The notes under the pieces were generated by a model. The model was not told the origin of the DNA and ran no database searches. It worked only from the letters and a program-made list of their open reading frames with translations. DNA of 64,000 nt from Paraburkholderia fynbosensis (lineage in GTDB: Bacteria; Pseudomonadota; Gammaproteobacteria; Burkholderiales; Burkholderiaceae). The stretch covers positions 124,001-188,000 of the forward strand of contig NZ_CADIKI010000002.1 of the NCBI RefSeq assembly GCF_902859935.1, given 5' to 3'. The first letter of the stretch is position 1, and each line of letters begins with the position of its first letter. Shown piece by piece: positions 31,075 through 41,136 of this stretch. The translations under genes and the position numbers were made by a program.

Positions 31075-32829
31075 TTACTGCTTGCCGTTGCGGCGCCGTG
31101 TAATCCCCGGTCCGAACGCGAAACCGAACGCCAGCATCAGCAGCGACACCGCCAGCACCGTGTTGTTGCCGCTCGTCACATAGGGCGTGTTGCCCGACGT
31201 GCCTTGCACTTTCAGGTCGAGCGAGCCGACCGTGTACGGCGTCAGGCGGCCGAGCACCCGGCCGTTCGCGTCGATCGCGGCGGTCATGCCGGTGTTGGTC
31301 GCGCGCAGCATCGGCCGGCCGGTTTCCAGCGTACGCATGCGCGCAATCTGCAGATGCTGGTCCAGCGCGATCGTGTCGCCGAACCACGCGAGGTTGGTCG
31401 AGTTGACCAGCACGCCGGCGGGCGTCGTGCTCTCGCGGATGGTCCGCGCAATCTCTTCGCCGAAGATGTCCTCGTAGCAGATATTCACCGCAACCGGCTG
31501 GTTGTGCACCATGAACGGCTTCTGCACCGGCGCGCCACGGAAGAAATCGCCGAGCGGAATGTTCATCAGATTGACGAACCAGCGGAAGCCCCACGGTACG
31601 AATTCGCCGAACGGCACGAGGTGATGCTTGTCGTAGCGGTACACGTCGCGCGAGCCGGGCGTGACGCCGAACAGGCTGTTCGTATAGTCGACCACCCGAC
31701 CCTCCGGGGTGATCGTGCCGCCGATCGCGCCGAACAGGATCGCGCTGCCGGTCGAGTCGGAGAACTCGCGGATCGATGCCGCGAACGGCGCCGGCAATTG
31801 CTGCGCGAGCACGGGAATGGCGGTTTCCGGCGTCACGATCAGATCGGCCGGCTTCGACGTGATCATCTGCTGATACTGGTCGATCGCCGCGCGCATGCCG
31901 GCTTCCTCGAACTTCATCTCCTGCTTGACGTCGCCTTGCAGCAGGCGCACGGTCAGTGGCGCGTTGGCCGGCACGGTCCATTGGACGAGCGGCAGCAGCA
32001 GGCCGGCCGCAATCAGCGCCAGCGCGACGCCGCCCGGCACCGCGCTGCGCGCCATGCTTCGTGGCGCCGCCTGACTGCCGTGCGCGACGTCATTGCGGCT
32101 GATGTCCGCCGCCGCGCCGCGCGGCTCGCGTGAAGACCTCGAAGACCGTTGCGGCAACAGCGGCAGTAACGCCTGCGCGATCAATGCGGCAGCCAGCGCC
32201 AGCATCCAGCCGACGCCATAGACCCCCACCACCGGCGCAAATCCCGCGAACGGGCCGTCCACTTGCGCGTAACCGCTCGCGAGCCACGGAAAGCCGGTGA
32301 ATACCGTGCCGCGCAACCATTCGCCGATTGCCCAGGCACTCGCGAAGGCCAACGCGCCGTGCCAGGTGGGGCAGAACGGTGCGTCGTCGGCCGCCGCGCC
32401 GTTGCGCGCATGACCCGCGCAGAACGACCAGATGCCCGCGGCCAGCGCCGGATAGAGCGCGAGATAGAGCGAAAACAGCACGACCGCCGCGCCTGCGAGG
32501 GGCGCGGCCATGCCGCCGTAGTCATGCATGCTGACGTAGAGCCACCACACGCCGGTCATGAAATTGCCGAAGCCGAACGCGCCGCCCGTCAGCGCGGCGC
32601 TTTTCCAGCCGGTGGCGCGGGTGAGCCACCCGAAGAAGAACACGAAGATCGCGAGTTGCAGCCAGCCGCCGTGCGGCGTCGGCGCGAACGACAGCGTGTT
32701 GGCCGCGCCCACGGCCAGCGCGACCAGGTAATGCCAGCGCGGCAGCGTGCGGCCACGCGGTTCGTCGGCGGCGGCAGCAGGGGAAGTGCTCACGCCGCGG
32801 CGCGAACGGGAAGTCATCGGGTCGGCCAT
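31075..32829 (-). CDS. lnt: Apolipoprotein N-acyltransferase
   Basis: Adds the third acyl chain to lipoproteins on the periplasmic face of the inner membrane. In the 584-residue protein about six N-terminal hydrophobic segments are followed by a nitrilase-type domain with the E-K-C triad in VTPETAIP, DKHHLVPFGEF and NICYEDIFG. It is longer than E. coli Lnt (512), mainly through a Ser/Arg/Ala-rich insert between membrane segments and a C-terminal extension. It follows corC by 67 bases in the ybe-lnt cluster. Confidence 0.94.
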   Translation of the reverse strand: MADPMTSRSRRGVSTSPAAAADEPRGRTLPRWHYLVALAVGAANTLSFAPTPHGGWLQLAIFVFFFGWLTRATGWKSAALTGGAFGFGNFMTGVWWLYVSMHDYGGMAAPLAGAAVVLFSLYLALYPALAAGIWSFCAGHARNGAAADDAPFCPTWHGALAFASAWAIGEWLRGTVFTGFPWLASGYAQVDGPFAGFAPVVGVYGVGWMLALAAALIAQALLPLLPQRSSRSSREPRGAAADISRNDVAHGSQAAPRSMARSAVPGGVALALIAAGLLLPLVQWTVPANAPLTVRLLQGDVKQEMKFEEAGMRAAIDQYQQMITSKPADLIVTPETAIPVLAQQLPAPFAASIREFSDSTGSAILFGAIGGTITPEGRVVDYTNSLFGVTPGSRDVYRYDKHHLVPFGEFVPWGFRWFVNLMNIPLGDFFRGAPVQKPFMVHNQPVAVNICYEDIFGEEIARTIRESTTPAGVLVNSTNLAWFGDTIALDQHLQIARMRTLETGRPMLRATNTGMTAAIDANGRVLGRLTPYTVGSLDLKVQGTSGNTPYVTSGNNTVLAVSLLMLAFGFAFGPGITRRRNGKQ

Positions 32830-32896
32830 TGTTGCGCGGTCGGCGTGAGAAGTTGAAAAAGCAGGTTGGAAACTGAAGACGTGCGGGCAGCGAGGC

Positions 32897-33790
32897 TCAG
32901 GTCTGCACGTGCTGCGCGTCGCGCTCGCGTTGGCCGGCCAGCGGATCGCGGCGCACCAGCAGCATGTGAATCTGGCGGGCGTCGCCGCGCAGAATCTCGA
33001 AGATCAGATCGTCGAGGCGGACCTTTTCGCCGCGATGCGGCACCCGCCCGAAGTGATGCGTGACGAGCCCGCCGATGGTATCGACTTCCTCGTCCGAGTA
33101 GTGCGTGCCGAAGGCCTCGTTGAACTGCTCGATCTCGGTCAGCGCGCGTACGCGGAAGCGCCCGTCCGGCGAGGCGATGATGTTGCCGCTTTCCTCGTCG
33201 AAATCGTATTCGTCCTCGATGTCGCCGACGATCTGCTCCAGCACGTCTTCGATCGTGATCAGGCCGGCCACGCCGCCGTATTCGTCGACCACCACCGCGA
33301 GGTGATTGCGATTCACGCGGAAGTCGTGCAGCAGCACGTTCAGCCGCTTCGATTCGGGGATGAACACCGCGGGGCGCAGCATGCCGCGCACGTCGAATTC
33401 TTCTTCGGCGTAGTAGCGCAGCAGGTCTTTGGCCAGCAGCACGCCGATGATGTTGTCGCGATTGCCCTCAAAGACCGGATAGCGCGAGTGCGCTTTCTCC
33501 AGCACGTACGGGATGAATTCGGCGGGATTGTCCGCGATGTTGATCGCGTCCATTTGGGCGCGCGGCACCATGATGTCGCGCGCGCTGAGTTCGGTCACCT
33601 GGAACACGCCTTCGATCATCGACAGCGAGTCGGCGTCGATGAGGTTGCGCTCGTGCGCGTCCTGCAGAATTTCCAGAAGCTCGGCGCGCGAGTCGGGCTC
33701 GGGCGAGATGAAGTCGGTCAGACGCTCGAGCAGCGAGCGCTTTTCCTGCGGTTTGTCGGTTTGGCGTCGACTGGGATACGTGTCGTTCAT
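32897..33790 (-). CDS. corC: CorC/YbeX-type CBS-domain protein
   Basis: A 297-residue soluble protein with two CBS domains (RDIMVPRAQMDAI starts the first) and a C-terminal CorC_HlyC domain beginning near FRVRALTEIEQFNEAFGT. It has been tied to magnesium/cobalt efflux and, more recently, to ribosome and RNA metabolism through YbeX. The ATG is at 33790. It is between chaC and lnt on the minus strand. A 442-base gene-free gap upstream suggests it has its own promoter. Confidence 0.93.
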   Translation of the reverse strand: MNDTYPSRRQTDKPQEKRSLLERLTDFISPEPDSRAELLEILQDAHERNLIDADSLSMIEGVFQVTELSARDIMVPRAQMDAINIADNPAEFIPYVLEKAHSRYPVFEGNRDNIIGVLLAKDLLRYYAEEEFDVRGMLRPAVFIPESKRLNVLLHDFRVNRNHLAVVVDEYGGVAGLITIEDVLEQIVGDIEDEYDFDEESGNIIASPDGRFRVRALTEIEQFNEAFGTHYSDEEVDTIGGLVTHHFGRVPHRGEKVRLDDLIFEILRGDARQIHMLLVRRDPLAGQRERDAQHVQT

Positions 33791-34232
33791 GGTAGTGCGC
33801 CCGGCAAGACTGGGCGCGCTGTTGCAGAGCATTAAGGATACACCAGGCACATGGCAGGACCGTGTCCCGCCGGGCTGGGCGATGGGTGAAGCGGCTCCGT
33901 CGCGAGCGGCGGGGCGTGGGTCCATCCTAACTGATTACGCGCGGAAAAGCGGTGTTGGGCAAAAAAGTGGTGGTTGTGGCGGGAGGAACGGGCGGATGCG
34001 GGGGCCGCGCGTTCTTTGCGGTTTGAGGGCAAACGGGCGCGTGGCCAAGGCCAGAGGTTCGGAGTCGGGGGCGAGACGCTGGAGGCTGCGCTCCTGCGGG
34101 CTGCAACGGTTTTGCGCGTCTGGCGCGCAAGCACGCGTGGACGGCAGGACTGCCGGCTAACAGCGCATCGGCCGCAAAAATTCAGCGAACGTACCGCGCT
34201 CGCCAGCCTCAACACCCTCATTGCGCCGATTC
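33791..34232. other. Gene-free gap between chaC and corC
   Basis: 442 bases inside an otherwise compact operon. Open frames here lack ribosome sites and recognisable sequence. I see no clear hairpin terminator. Confidence 0.5.
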
Positions 34233-34931
34233 TTATCCGGACACCTGCCCGGATTGCCGAGCGGCGTCGCGTTCGCGGCCTTCCGCCTGGCAACGTTCCA
34301 GCAGCGCTTCGAGCGCGCGGTCGGGCATGCCGCTTTCGCGCAGCGCGTGGACGGTGCGGCTGACGTAATCGAGTGTGGTGCCATAGCGGCCGCATGCACA
34401 GCCGAACACGGTCTTGACGACCTCGTCGCGCAGCTTGCCGGTGTAGCTCGGCACGTCGCGGCGCATCACGAACGCCAGCGCGTCGACGCGCCGGCCGTCG
34501 GCGAGCACGCACGGCAGCCAGGCGGGGCGATACGACCCCATCGCCATTTCACGGCGCCACAATGCTTCGAGATGCGGTGCCGAACCCTCGGCGGCGAGCC
34601 GGAACGCGATGCCGGTGCAGGAGCCGCCGCGATCGAGCGCGAGCACGAGGCCCGGCTGTTCGGGTGTGCCGCGATTCACGCGCGACCATAGATATAGCCC
34701 GCGGTGATAGCCGTGCACCTTCGAGCGACTCGCCTCGACGGTGGGCAGGCCGGGATTCCAGATCAGCGAGCCATAGCCGAATAGCCACAGGTCGCTCTTG
34801 CGGTCCCAGTCGCGCAGCGTGCATTCGAGCGACGCGCGCAATTCCTCGTCGCTCAGAAGCCGCGACTCGCCGAGCGCTGGCGGATAGTCCGGGCAGGGCG
34901 TGCGGGTGTCGGCTTCAGGGGAGGTGCTCAC
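34233..34931 (-). CDS. chaC: Gamma-glutamylcyclotransferase, ChaC family
   Basis: Degrades glutathione to 5-oxoproline and Cys-Gly. In the 232-residue protein the family signature LFGYGSLIWNPG lies near residue 50, followed by the VHGYHRGLYLWS stretch. The start is a GTG at 34931 without a strong ribosome site, so a later start is possible. It sits between ybeY and corC, where the standard miaB-ybeZ-ybeY-corC-lnt cluster has no gene, so it looks inserted. The C-terminal CACGRYGTTLDYV region is intact. Confidence 0.92.
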   Translation of the reverse strand: MSTSPEADTRTPCPDYPPALGESRLLSDEELRASLECTLRDWDRKSDLWLFGYGSLIWNPGLPTVEASRSKVHGYHRGLYLWSRVNRGTPEQPGLVLALDRGGSCTGIAFRLAAEGSAPHLEALWRREMAMGSYRPAWLPCVLADGRRVDALAFVMRRDVPSYTGKLRDEVVKTVFGCACGRYGTTLDYVSRTVHALRESGMPDRALEALLERCQAEGRERDAARQSGQVSG

Positions 34932-34993
34932 GGTGTGGGTTCGAACGTGGATGGACGTTGGCGAGAGGCGGGCGGCGCGGCGATGAACGACGC

Positions 34994-35455
34994 CTACTGA
35001 TACGGATCGGGAAACCCCAGCTTACCGAGGATCTCGGTTTCGAGCGCTTCCATCTCTTCGGCTTCTTCTTCGACTTCGTGATCGTAACCCTGCGCGTGCA
35101 GCGTGCCGTGCACGAGCAGGTGCGCGTAGTGCGCGATCAGCGGCTTGCCCTGCTCGGCGGCTTCCTTCTCCACCACCGGGCAGCACAGGATCAGATCGCC
35201 CGTCACCGGGTCGTCTTCCGATTCGGCGTACGCGAAGGTCAGCACGTTGGTCGAGTAGTCCTTGCCGCGATAGGTGCGGTTCAGCGTGCGGCCTTCTTCG
35301 GCATCGACGAAACGCACCGTCAGCTCGCCGTCCGCGAACAGCGCCGCCTTGATCCAGCCGGCCACGGCGGCGCGCGGCAGCAGCGCCTTGTGTTCCGGCC
35401 AGGCTTTGGCGGCGGGGAATTGCAGATTCAACGTCAGTTTCGGGGCGCGGCTCAT
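34994..35455 (-). CDS. ybeY: Endoribonuclease YbeY
   Basis: A metal-dependent RNase for 16S rRNA 3'-end maturation and ribosome quality control. In the 153-residue protein the zinc motif is [11 protein letters not shown], with a run of Glu after it. It lies 79 bases downstream of ybeZ, its usual partner. Confidence 0.95.
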   Translation of the reverse strand: MSRAPKLTLNLQFPAAKAWPEHKALLPRAAVAGWIKAALFADGELTVRFVDAEEGRTLNRTYRGKDYSTNVLTFAYAESEDDPVTGDLILCCPVVEKEAAEQGKPLIAHYAHLLVHGTLHAQGYDHEVEEEAEEMEALETEILGKLGFPDPYQ

Positions 35456-35534
35456 GCGGTGTCGGTGTGGTGCGTGGTTGGCGTGTCTTGCACTCGTGAC
35501 GGCGGCAGCTCCAGCGCGCGCGGATTCGCGTCAA

Positions 35535-36602
35535 TCACCGCGAATCCGCCGGACTGGCGGTTTTCTGCGAATGCGCATCGTACGCTTCCACAATTCGCGC
35601 GACCAGCGGATGCCGCACCACGTCCGCGCTCGTGAAGCGCGTGAGCGCGATGCCGCGCACGTCCGCGAGCACCTGCTGCGCTTCGATCAGCCCGCTCTTG
35701 TGGCCGCGCGGCAAGTCGACCTGGGTCGTGTCGCCGGTGACGACCGCCTTCGAGCCGAAGCCGATCCGCGTGAGGAACATCTTCATCTGCTCGGGCGTGG
35801 TGTTCTGCGCCTCGTCGAGGATGATGAACGCATGGTTCAGCGTGCGCCCGCGCATGTACGCGAGCGGCGCGATTTCGATCATCTGCCGCTCGAACATTTT
35901 CGCGGTCTTGTCGAAGCCGAGCAGGTCGTACAGCGCGTCGTACAAGGGGCGCAGATACGGATCGACCTTCTGCGCCAGATCGCCCGGCAGGAAGCCGAGG
36001 CGCTCGCCCGCTTCGACCGCGGGCCGTGTCAGCACGATGCGTTTGACCTGGTCGCGCTCGAGCGCGTCGACCGCGCAGGCCACCGCGAGATAGGTCTTGC
36101 CGGTGCCGGCCGGGCCCACGCCGAAGGTCACGTCGTGCGAGATGATTTGCTTCAGATACTCGCGCTGCGCCGGCGTACGGCCGCGCAGATCCGCGCGCCG
36201 CGTGTACAGCTTCGGACCGAGTTCTTCGAGGTCGTCGTCGGCTGCGTCGGCGGGCTGATCGAACGGATGGTCCGGATTGCCGGGGAAACGCGGATCGCCG
36301 GCTGCGTCGCCATTGCCGTTCGGGCGATGGCGCGCCGGATGACGCACTTCGACGAGCGCAAGCTGGATGTCGTCGACCGACAGCGGCTCGCGCGCGTTGT
36401 TATAGAAATTTTCGAGCGCGGTGAGCGCGAGTTTCGAGCCGCGCCCGCGGATCGTGATGCGGTGGCCACGGCGCTGCAAGGTCACGTCGAGCGCCTGCTC
36501 GATCTGCCGCAGATTTTCGTCGAGCGGTCCGCAGAGGTTGGCGAGCCGCGCGTTGTCATCGCGCGGAGCGGTGAATTCCAGATGCTGCTGAGCGGTCTTC
36601 AA
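35535..36602 (-). CDS. ybeZ: PhoH-like ATPase YbeZ
   Basis: A 355-residue PhoH-family ATPase that works with YbeY in rRNA processing. Walker A GPAGTGKT is at 163-170 and Walker [10 protein letters not shown] follows. The N-terminal region carries a KH-like RNA-binding segment. Residues about 90-125 form a Pro/Asp/Asn-rich linker. The apparent start is TTG at 36602, without a nearby ATG, so initiation may be weak. It is between miaB and ybeY. Confidence 0.93.
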   Translation of the reverse strand: MKTAQQHLEFTAPRDDNARLANLCGPLDENLRQIEQALDVTLQRRGHRITIRGRGSKLALTALENFYNNAREPLSVDDIQLALVEVRHPARHRPNGNGDAAGDPRFPGNPDHPFDQPADAADDDLEELGPKLYTRRADLRGRTPAQREYLKQIISHDVTFGVGPAGTGKTYLAVACAVDALERDQVKRIVLTRPAVEAGERLGFLPGDLAQKVDPYLRPLYDALYDLLGFDKTAKMFERQMIEIAPLAYMRGRTLNHAFIILDEAQNTTPEQMKMFLTRIGFGSKAVVTGDTTQVDLPRGHKSGLIEAQQVLADVRGIALTRFTSADVVRHPLVARIVEAYDAHSQKTASPADSR

Positions 36603-36636
36603 GGCGGTGGGTCGATCCTGTCGGTTTCAGTACAGC

Positions 36637-38007
36637 TTAGTGAGTGATGGTGGCGTCGTCATGCACCAGCACGAGCTCGCCACGCAGCGAATGTGGGTAC
36701 GCGTGAACGATTTTCACGTCGACCATCTGGCCGATCAGCCGCGCGTGCGAGGCGACCGGCGCCGGGAAATTCACCACGCGGTTGTTCTCGGTGCGTCCCG
36801 CGAGTTCGTTAGGGTCCTTGCGCGCAGGGCGCTCGACCAGAATGCGCTCGATCTTGCCGACCATCGACTCGCTGATGCGTTGCACGTTCTCTTCGATGGT
36901 CGCCTGCAGGTGTTGCAGACGCTTGAGCTTCACTTCGCGCGGCGTGTCGTCGTGCAGATTCGCGGCCGGCGTGCCGGGACGCGGGCTGTAGATGAACGAG
37001 AAGCTGGTGTCGTACTTCATCTCGTGCACCAAAGCCATCATCTTGTCGAAGTCTTCTTCGGTCTCGCCGGGGAAGCCGACGATCATGTCCGTGGACAGCG
37101 ACAAGTCCGGGCGGATCGCGCGCAGCTTACGGATCACGGACTTGTATTCGAGCACCGTGTAGCCGCGCTTCATCGCCATCAGGATGCGGTCGGAGCCGTG
37201 CTGCACCGGCAGATGCAGGTGGCTGACGAGCTTCGGCACCTTCGCGTAGGTGTCGATCAGACGCTGCGTGAATTCCTTCGGATGCGACGTGGTGTAGCGA
37301 ATCCGTTCGATGCCAGGAATGTCGGCGACGTATTCGATCAGCGTCGCGAAGTCGGCGATCTCCGATGAGCCTAGCGTAAGGCCGCCACGATATGCGTTGA
37401 CGTTCTGGCCGAGCAGCGTGACTTCGCGCACGCCCTGGTCGGCGAGACCGGCGATTTCAGTCAGCACGTCGTCCAGAGGACGCGACACTTCCTCGCCGCG
37501 CGTGTACGGCACGACGCAATAGCTGCAGTACTTGCTGCAGCCTTCCATGATCGACACGAACGCGCTCGGGCCGTCGACGCGCGCCGGCGGCAGGTGATCG
37601 AACTTCTCGATTTCGGGGAACGTGATGTCGACTTGCGCACGGCCGCTTTCGCGGCGCTTGTCGATCATTTGCGGCAGACGGTGCAGCGTTTGCGGACCGA
37701 ACACCAGATCGACGTACGGTGCGCGCGCGACGATCGACGCGCCTTCCTGGCTCGCCACGCAGCCGCCCACGCCGATGATCAGATTGGGATTTGCTTCCTT
37801 CAGCTCGCGCACGCGGCCGAGGTCGGAGAAAACTTTCTCCTGCGCTTTTTCGCGCACCGAGCAGGTGTTGAACAGGATCACGTCGGCGTCTTCCGGCGTG
37901 TCGGTCTTGACGAGCCCTTGCACCGCGCCGAGTACGTCGACCATTTTGTCGGAGTCGTACTCGTTCATCTGGCAGCCAAAGGTCTTTACATAAACTTTCT
38001 TGGTCAT
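36637..38007 (-). CDS. miaB: tRNA 2-methylthiotransferase MiaB
   Basis: Adds the methylthio group to i6A37 of tRNAs. The 456-residue radical-SAM enzyme has the N-terminal cluster cysteines C12, C49 and C83, the SAM cluster C157-x3-C161-x2-C164 in [10 protein letters not shown], and a C-terminal TRAM domain. The ATG at 38007 opens [19 protein letters not shown]. It is the first gene of the cluster with ybeZ, ybeY, chaC, corC and lnt. Confidence 0.97.
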   Translation of the reverse strand: MTKKVYVKTFGCQMNEYDSDKMVDVLGAVQGLVKTDTPEDADVILFNTCSVREKAQEKVFSDLGRVRELKEANPNLIIGVGGCVASQEGASIVARAPYVDLVFGPQTLHRLPQMIDKRRESGRAQVDITFPEIEKFDHLPPARVDGPSAFVSIMEGCSKYCSYCVVPYTRGEEVSRPLDDVLTEIAGLADQGVREVTLLGQNVNAYRGGLTLGSSEIADFATLIEYVADIPGIERIRYTTSHPKEFTQRLIDTYAKVPKLVSHLHLPVQHGSDRILMAMKRGYTVLEYKSVIRKLRAIRPDLSLSTDMIVGFPGETEEDFDKMMALVHEMKYDTSFSFIYSPRPGTPAANLHDDTPREVKLKRLQHLQATIEENVQRISESMVGKIERILVERPARKDPNELAGRTENNRVVNFPAPVASHARLIGQMVDVKIVHAYPHSLRGELVLVHDDATITH

Positions 38008-38219
38008 CGAATTTTCGCCGGTCGCAGTGGTTGATCTGGGGGCGTCGTTTAAGAGGTGATGGGGCCGAACGTGCGGGCGGCGGGCGTGGCAGGCCGCTGG
38101 GCGGCGCTTAGGGCGCTTAGAAGCTGCCTGACGCCTGTTCGAGCCCGACTCGCGGCCCGATGCGTTGTGCCTGCACGATCCGCATGCACGCGTGCGGCGT
38201 AGCGCAACATTATAGCCCT

Positions 38220-39194
38220 TCACGGCGAGCGGGTTTCGCTGCCCGCACCGCTGCCCGACCGCTCCGGCGGCAAGCCCAGCAGGCTTTCCAGTTCGCCCGA
38301 CACCTGCGCGAAGCGCTCGCTCAGGAAATCCAGCAGCACCCGCACGCGCGGCGCCATGAAGCGGTTGCGGTGGTAGAGCGCGTGCAACGGTGCATCCGGG
38401 TAACGCCACTGCGGCAGCAGGATTTTCAGGCCGTCGGCGCGCAGGTCCGCTTCGACGTCCCACATCGACTTGATCACGATGCCGTAGCCGCGCAGCGCCC
38501 ATTCGCGGGCCACTGCGCCGTCGTTGGTCTCGCGGGCCGACTCGGACGGCACGGTGTAGTTTTGCTCCTCGTCGCCGCGCGTGAAGCGCCACTCGTTCGC
38601 GAGCCCCGAGGCGGTGCTCAGCACGATGCAGTCGAAGTTGGCGAGGTCGTGCGGGTCTTTCGGCTCGCCCTTGCGCGCGATGTAGTCCGGCGACGCGCAC
38701 AGCACGCGCCGGTTCGGCGCGAGCTTGCGGGCGACCAGCGAGCTGTCCTGCGGCACGCCGAAGCGGATCGCCAGGTCGATGTCCTCCGCCACCAGATTCG
38801 CCAGCGAGTCCGACAGCGTCAGTGCGAACGTCACTTGCGGATAGAGCGCGTTGAACTCGTCGAGCCAGTGCATCAGCAGATTGCGGCCGAAGTCCGAGGT
38901 CGCCGACACCCGCAGCTTGCCGCGCACCACCCCCTGACCGGCTTGCAGCGCGGCTTCGGCGTCGTCGAGCGATTGCAGCGCCTGGCGGCAGCAGTTCAGG
39001 TAGAGGCGGCCTTCGTCGGTGAGCCGCAACTGACGCGTGGTGCGCTCGAAGAGGCGCGCCTTCAGCCCGGTTTCGAGCTTGGCGAGCCGCGCGCTCGCGG
39101 CGGCCGGGGTGAGCCCCATCTTGCGGCCCGCGGCCGAGAGGCTGCCTTGCTGCGCCGCTTCAACGAACAGGCGAATGTCACCGAGGTTGTCCAT
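38220..39194 (-). CDS. LysR-family transcriptional regulator
   Basis: A 324-residue LysR protein of the DsdC/AaeR-type single-gene group; the winged helix is in [20 protein letters not shown] and [20 protein letters not shown]. The ATG at 39194 is preferred over an in-frame TTG 15 bases upstream. It is divergent from a VOC protein gene and an MFS exporter gene, which it probably controls through the shared 132-base promoter region containing three matched half-sites. Confidence 0.92.
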   Translation of the reverse strand: MDNLGDIRLFVEAAQQGSLSAAGRKMGLTPAAASARLAKLETGLKARLFERTTRQLRLTDEGRLYLNCCRQALQSLDDAEAALQAGQGVVRGKLRVSATSDFGRNLLMHWLDEFNALYPQVTFALTLSDSLANLVAEDIDLAIRFGVPQDSSLVARKLAPNRRVLCASPDYIARKGEPKDPHDLANFDCIVLSTASGLANEWRFTRGDEEQNYTVPSESARETNDGAVAREWALRGYGIVIKSMWDVEADLRADGLKILLPQWRYPDAPLHALYHRNRFMAPRVRVLLDFLSERFAQVSGELESLLGLPPERSGSGAGSETRSP

Positions 39195-39204
39195 CGTTGG
39201 GTCT

Positions 39205-39232
39205 TTCAAAAAATATTTGAAAATGCTTCAAA
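39205..39232. promoter_or_regulatory. Candidate LysR operator: three TTCAAA half-sites, 11-bp spacing
   Basis: TTCAAA (39205), its inverse TTTGAA (39216) and TTCAAA again (39227) start 11 bases apart. The first two make the palindrome TTCAAAAAATATTTGAA with T-N-A arms typical of LysR boxes. It lies 11-38 bases upstream of the LysR start and in the divergent promoter of the VOC/MFS genes. Confidence 0.65.
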
Positions 39233-39326
39233 TACTACGCCAATTATCAAATCGCCTTTGGCCCGTGACAATGCACTCTCGAAAACCCTTAATTCCGCGC
39301 GCACAGCAGCGCGCGCCGCCGCGCCC

Positions 39327-39743
39327 ATGCAACTCGATCACGCAACGATCGTCACCGCCGATCTCGATACCGCCCGGCATTTCTTCGTCGAGATCGCTGG
39401 ACTGACTGAAGGCGCGCGGCCGCCGTTTCCGGCGGCCGGCTACTGGCTGTATGCGAACGGCCGGCCGGTGCTGCATCTGCTCGACGCAACCGCGACAGCG
39501 CCTCGCGCGGCCGGCCGGTCAGCGCCACGCATCGACCATCTCGCTTTCCGGCTGGACAGCGCCGCCGAATGGCAGGCCTTGCTCGCGCGCCTGCACGCGG
39601 CCGGCGTCGATCACCACACCGCGCAGGTCCCGCAGATGGGCGCGCAAGCCGCCGAACAGCAACTGTTCGTCGCGCTGGCGCCCGGCGTCGTCATCGAATT
39701 CGTGACGGCGTTGCCGCACGGCCAACTTCACGCACAACGTTAA
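39327..39743 (+). CDS. VOC-family protein (glyoxalase/dioxygenase fold)
   Basis: A 138-residue VOC protein. MQLDHATIVTADLDTARHFF starts the first beta-alpha-beta-beta-beta module, and RIDHLAFRLDS starts the second; His and Glu at LDH, IDH and VIEFV are the likely metal ligands. The substrate is unknown. It starts beside the LysR operator and ends 16 bases before the MFS gene, so it is probably cotranscribed with it. Confidence 0.87.
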   Translation: MQLDHATIVTADLDTARHFFVEIAGLTEGARPPFPAAGYWLYANGRPVLHLLDATATAPRAAGRSAPRIDHLAFRLDSAAEWQALLARLHAAGVDHHTAQVPQMGAQAAEQQLFVALAPGVVIEFVTALPHGQLHAQR

Positions 39744-39759
39744 AACCGGAGTAGAAAAA

Positions 39760-40944
39760 ATGCCTATCCCATTACTGGCGCTGGCGATCAGCGCATTCGC
39801 GATCGGCACGACCGAGTTCGTCATCATGGGCCTGCTGCCCGAGGTCGCGCACGATCTGGCGGTGTCGATTCCGTCGGCGGGTTTGCTGGTGAGCGGCTAT
39901 GCGCTCGGCGTCGCGGTCGGCGCGCCGCTGCTCGCGGTGGTCACCAGCAAGATGCCGCGCAAGCTTGCGCTGCAATTGCTGATGGGTGTGTTCATCGTCG
40001 GCAATACGCTGTGCGCGGTGGCGTCGAGCTATTCGGTGCTGATGATCGCGCGTGTGGTCACTTCGTTCGCGCACGGTTCGTTCTTCGGTATCGGCGCGGT
40101 GGTGGCGGCGTCTCTCGTGCCGGCCGAGAAGCGAGCGAGCGCGATTGCGCTGATGTTCACGGGCTTGACGCTCGCGAACGTGCTCGGCGTGCCGTTCGGC
40201 ACGTTCGTCGGGCAGCAGTTCGGATGGCGCATGGCGTTCTGGATCGTCAGCGCGCTCGGCGTGGTGTCGCTGCTGGGTGTCACGGCGCTGGTGCCGAATC
40301 GTCACGATGCGGGCCCGGTCGGGCTCGGTCACGAAGTGCGCGTGCTGAAAGACCCGCAAGTGTGGACCGCGCTCGCGATGACGGTGCTCGGCTTTGGCGG
40401 CGTGTTCGTCGTGTTCACCTATATCGCGCCGATTCTCGAACAGGTGAGCGGCTTCTCGCCGCGCGGCGTGACGCTGATCCTGGTGCTGTTCGGCGTGGGG
40501 CTGACGATCGGCAACATGCTCGGCGGCAAACTGGCGGATCGCGCGCTGATGCCTTCGCTGATGGGCATTCTCGCCGCGCTCGCGGTGGTGATGGCGCTGT
40601 TCGCGCGCACCAGTCATTCGCAGGTAGCCGCAGCGCTGACGATCTTTGTATGGGGCATTGCCGCGTTTGCCACCGTGCCGCCGCTGCAGATGCGCGTGGT
40701 CGAGAAAGCGGCGGCGGCGCCGAATCTGGCGTCGACGCTGAACATCGGCGCGTTCAATGTCGGCAATGCGGGCGGCGCGTGGCTCGGCGGGCTGGTGATC
40801 GATCACGGCCATTCGCTCGATACGCTGCCGTGGGTTGCGGCGGCGGTCAGCGTCGTGGCGTTGCTGCTGACGTGGTTCGCGGCGCGTATGGATGCAACGC
40901 CCGCGAGCGTGGCGCGGCGTGTAGGTGTGCACGAGCAGGTGTGA
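39760..40944 (+). CDS. MFS transporter, AraJ/YdhP-like drug/sugar efflux family
   Basis: A 394-residue protein with 12 hydrophobic segments. The start LALAISAFAIGTTEFVIMGL and the conserved HGSFFGIGAVVAA text identify the DHA1 group related to AraJ and YdhP. It probably exports a small molecule made or modified by the VOC protein. The ATG follows CGGAG. A degraded partial copy of its last 30 codons lies about 200 bases downstream. Confidence 0.92.
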   Translation: MPIPLLALAISAFAIGTTEFVIMGLLPEVAHDLAVSIPSAGLLVSGYALGVAVGAPLLAVVTSKMPRKLALQLLMGVFIVGNTLCAVASSYSVLMIARVVTSFAHGSFFGIGAVVAASLVPAEKRASAIALMFTGLTLANVLGVPFGTFVGQQFGWRMAFWIVSALGVVSLLGVTALVPNRHDAGPVGLGHEVRVLKDPQVWTALAMTVLGFGGVFVVFTYIAPILEQVSGFSPRGVTLILVLFGVGLTIGNMLGGKLADRALMPSLMGILAALAVVMALFARTSHSQVAAALTIFVWGIAAFATVPPLQMRVVEKAAAAPNLASTLNIGAFNVGNAGGAWLGGLVIDHGHSLDTLPWVAAAVSVVALLLTWFAARMDATPASVARRVGVHEQV

Positions 40945-41040
40945 TTGGCCGGGCGGGCGGATGAGCGCGTGGCTCGGGCGGCATGCTCGCGACGGGGGGC
41001 GGCGTCGTCGTCGACGGCGAAGGCAACGCCTTGGGCTGAG

Positions 41041-41136
41041 GAGGAAGTGTGGCGGTGGCTGCTGACGTGGTTCGCGGCGCGCGCGATTCCAACGATCTCG
41101 ATCCTGGTCGAGCGTGGTCGTGTGCATGAACGGTAG
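41041..41136 (+). pseudogene. Decayed partial copy of the MFS gene tail
   Basis: A 24-base segment at 41058-41081 is identical to 40863-40886 in the MFS gene. In the same frame both encode LLTWFAAR and continue with similar text, ending in VHEQV in the gene and VHER plus a stop here. No start, ribosome site or body of a transporter precedes it. It is best read as the end of a duplicated and deleted MFS copy. The rest of the gene-free 502 bases (40945-41446) shows nothing else clear. Confidence 0.75.

Noticed and set aside
33832..34512. Minus-strand frame bridging the chaC-corC gap
   Set aside because: It overlaps chaC in another frame, is Arg-rich low-complexity text and has no translation signal.
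40945..41136. 63-codon frame after the MFS gene as a real gene
   Set aside because: Only its last 30 codons resemble anything, and that is the MFS tail; better explained as a decayed duplicate.
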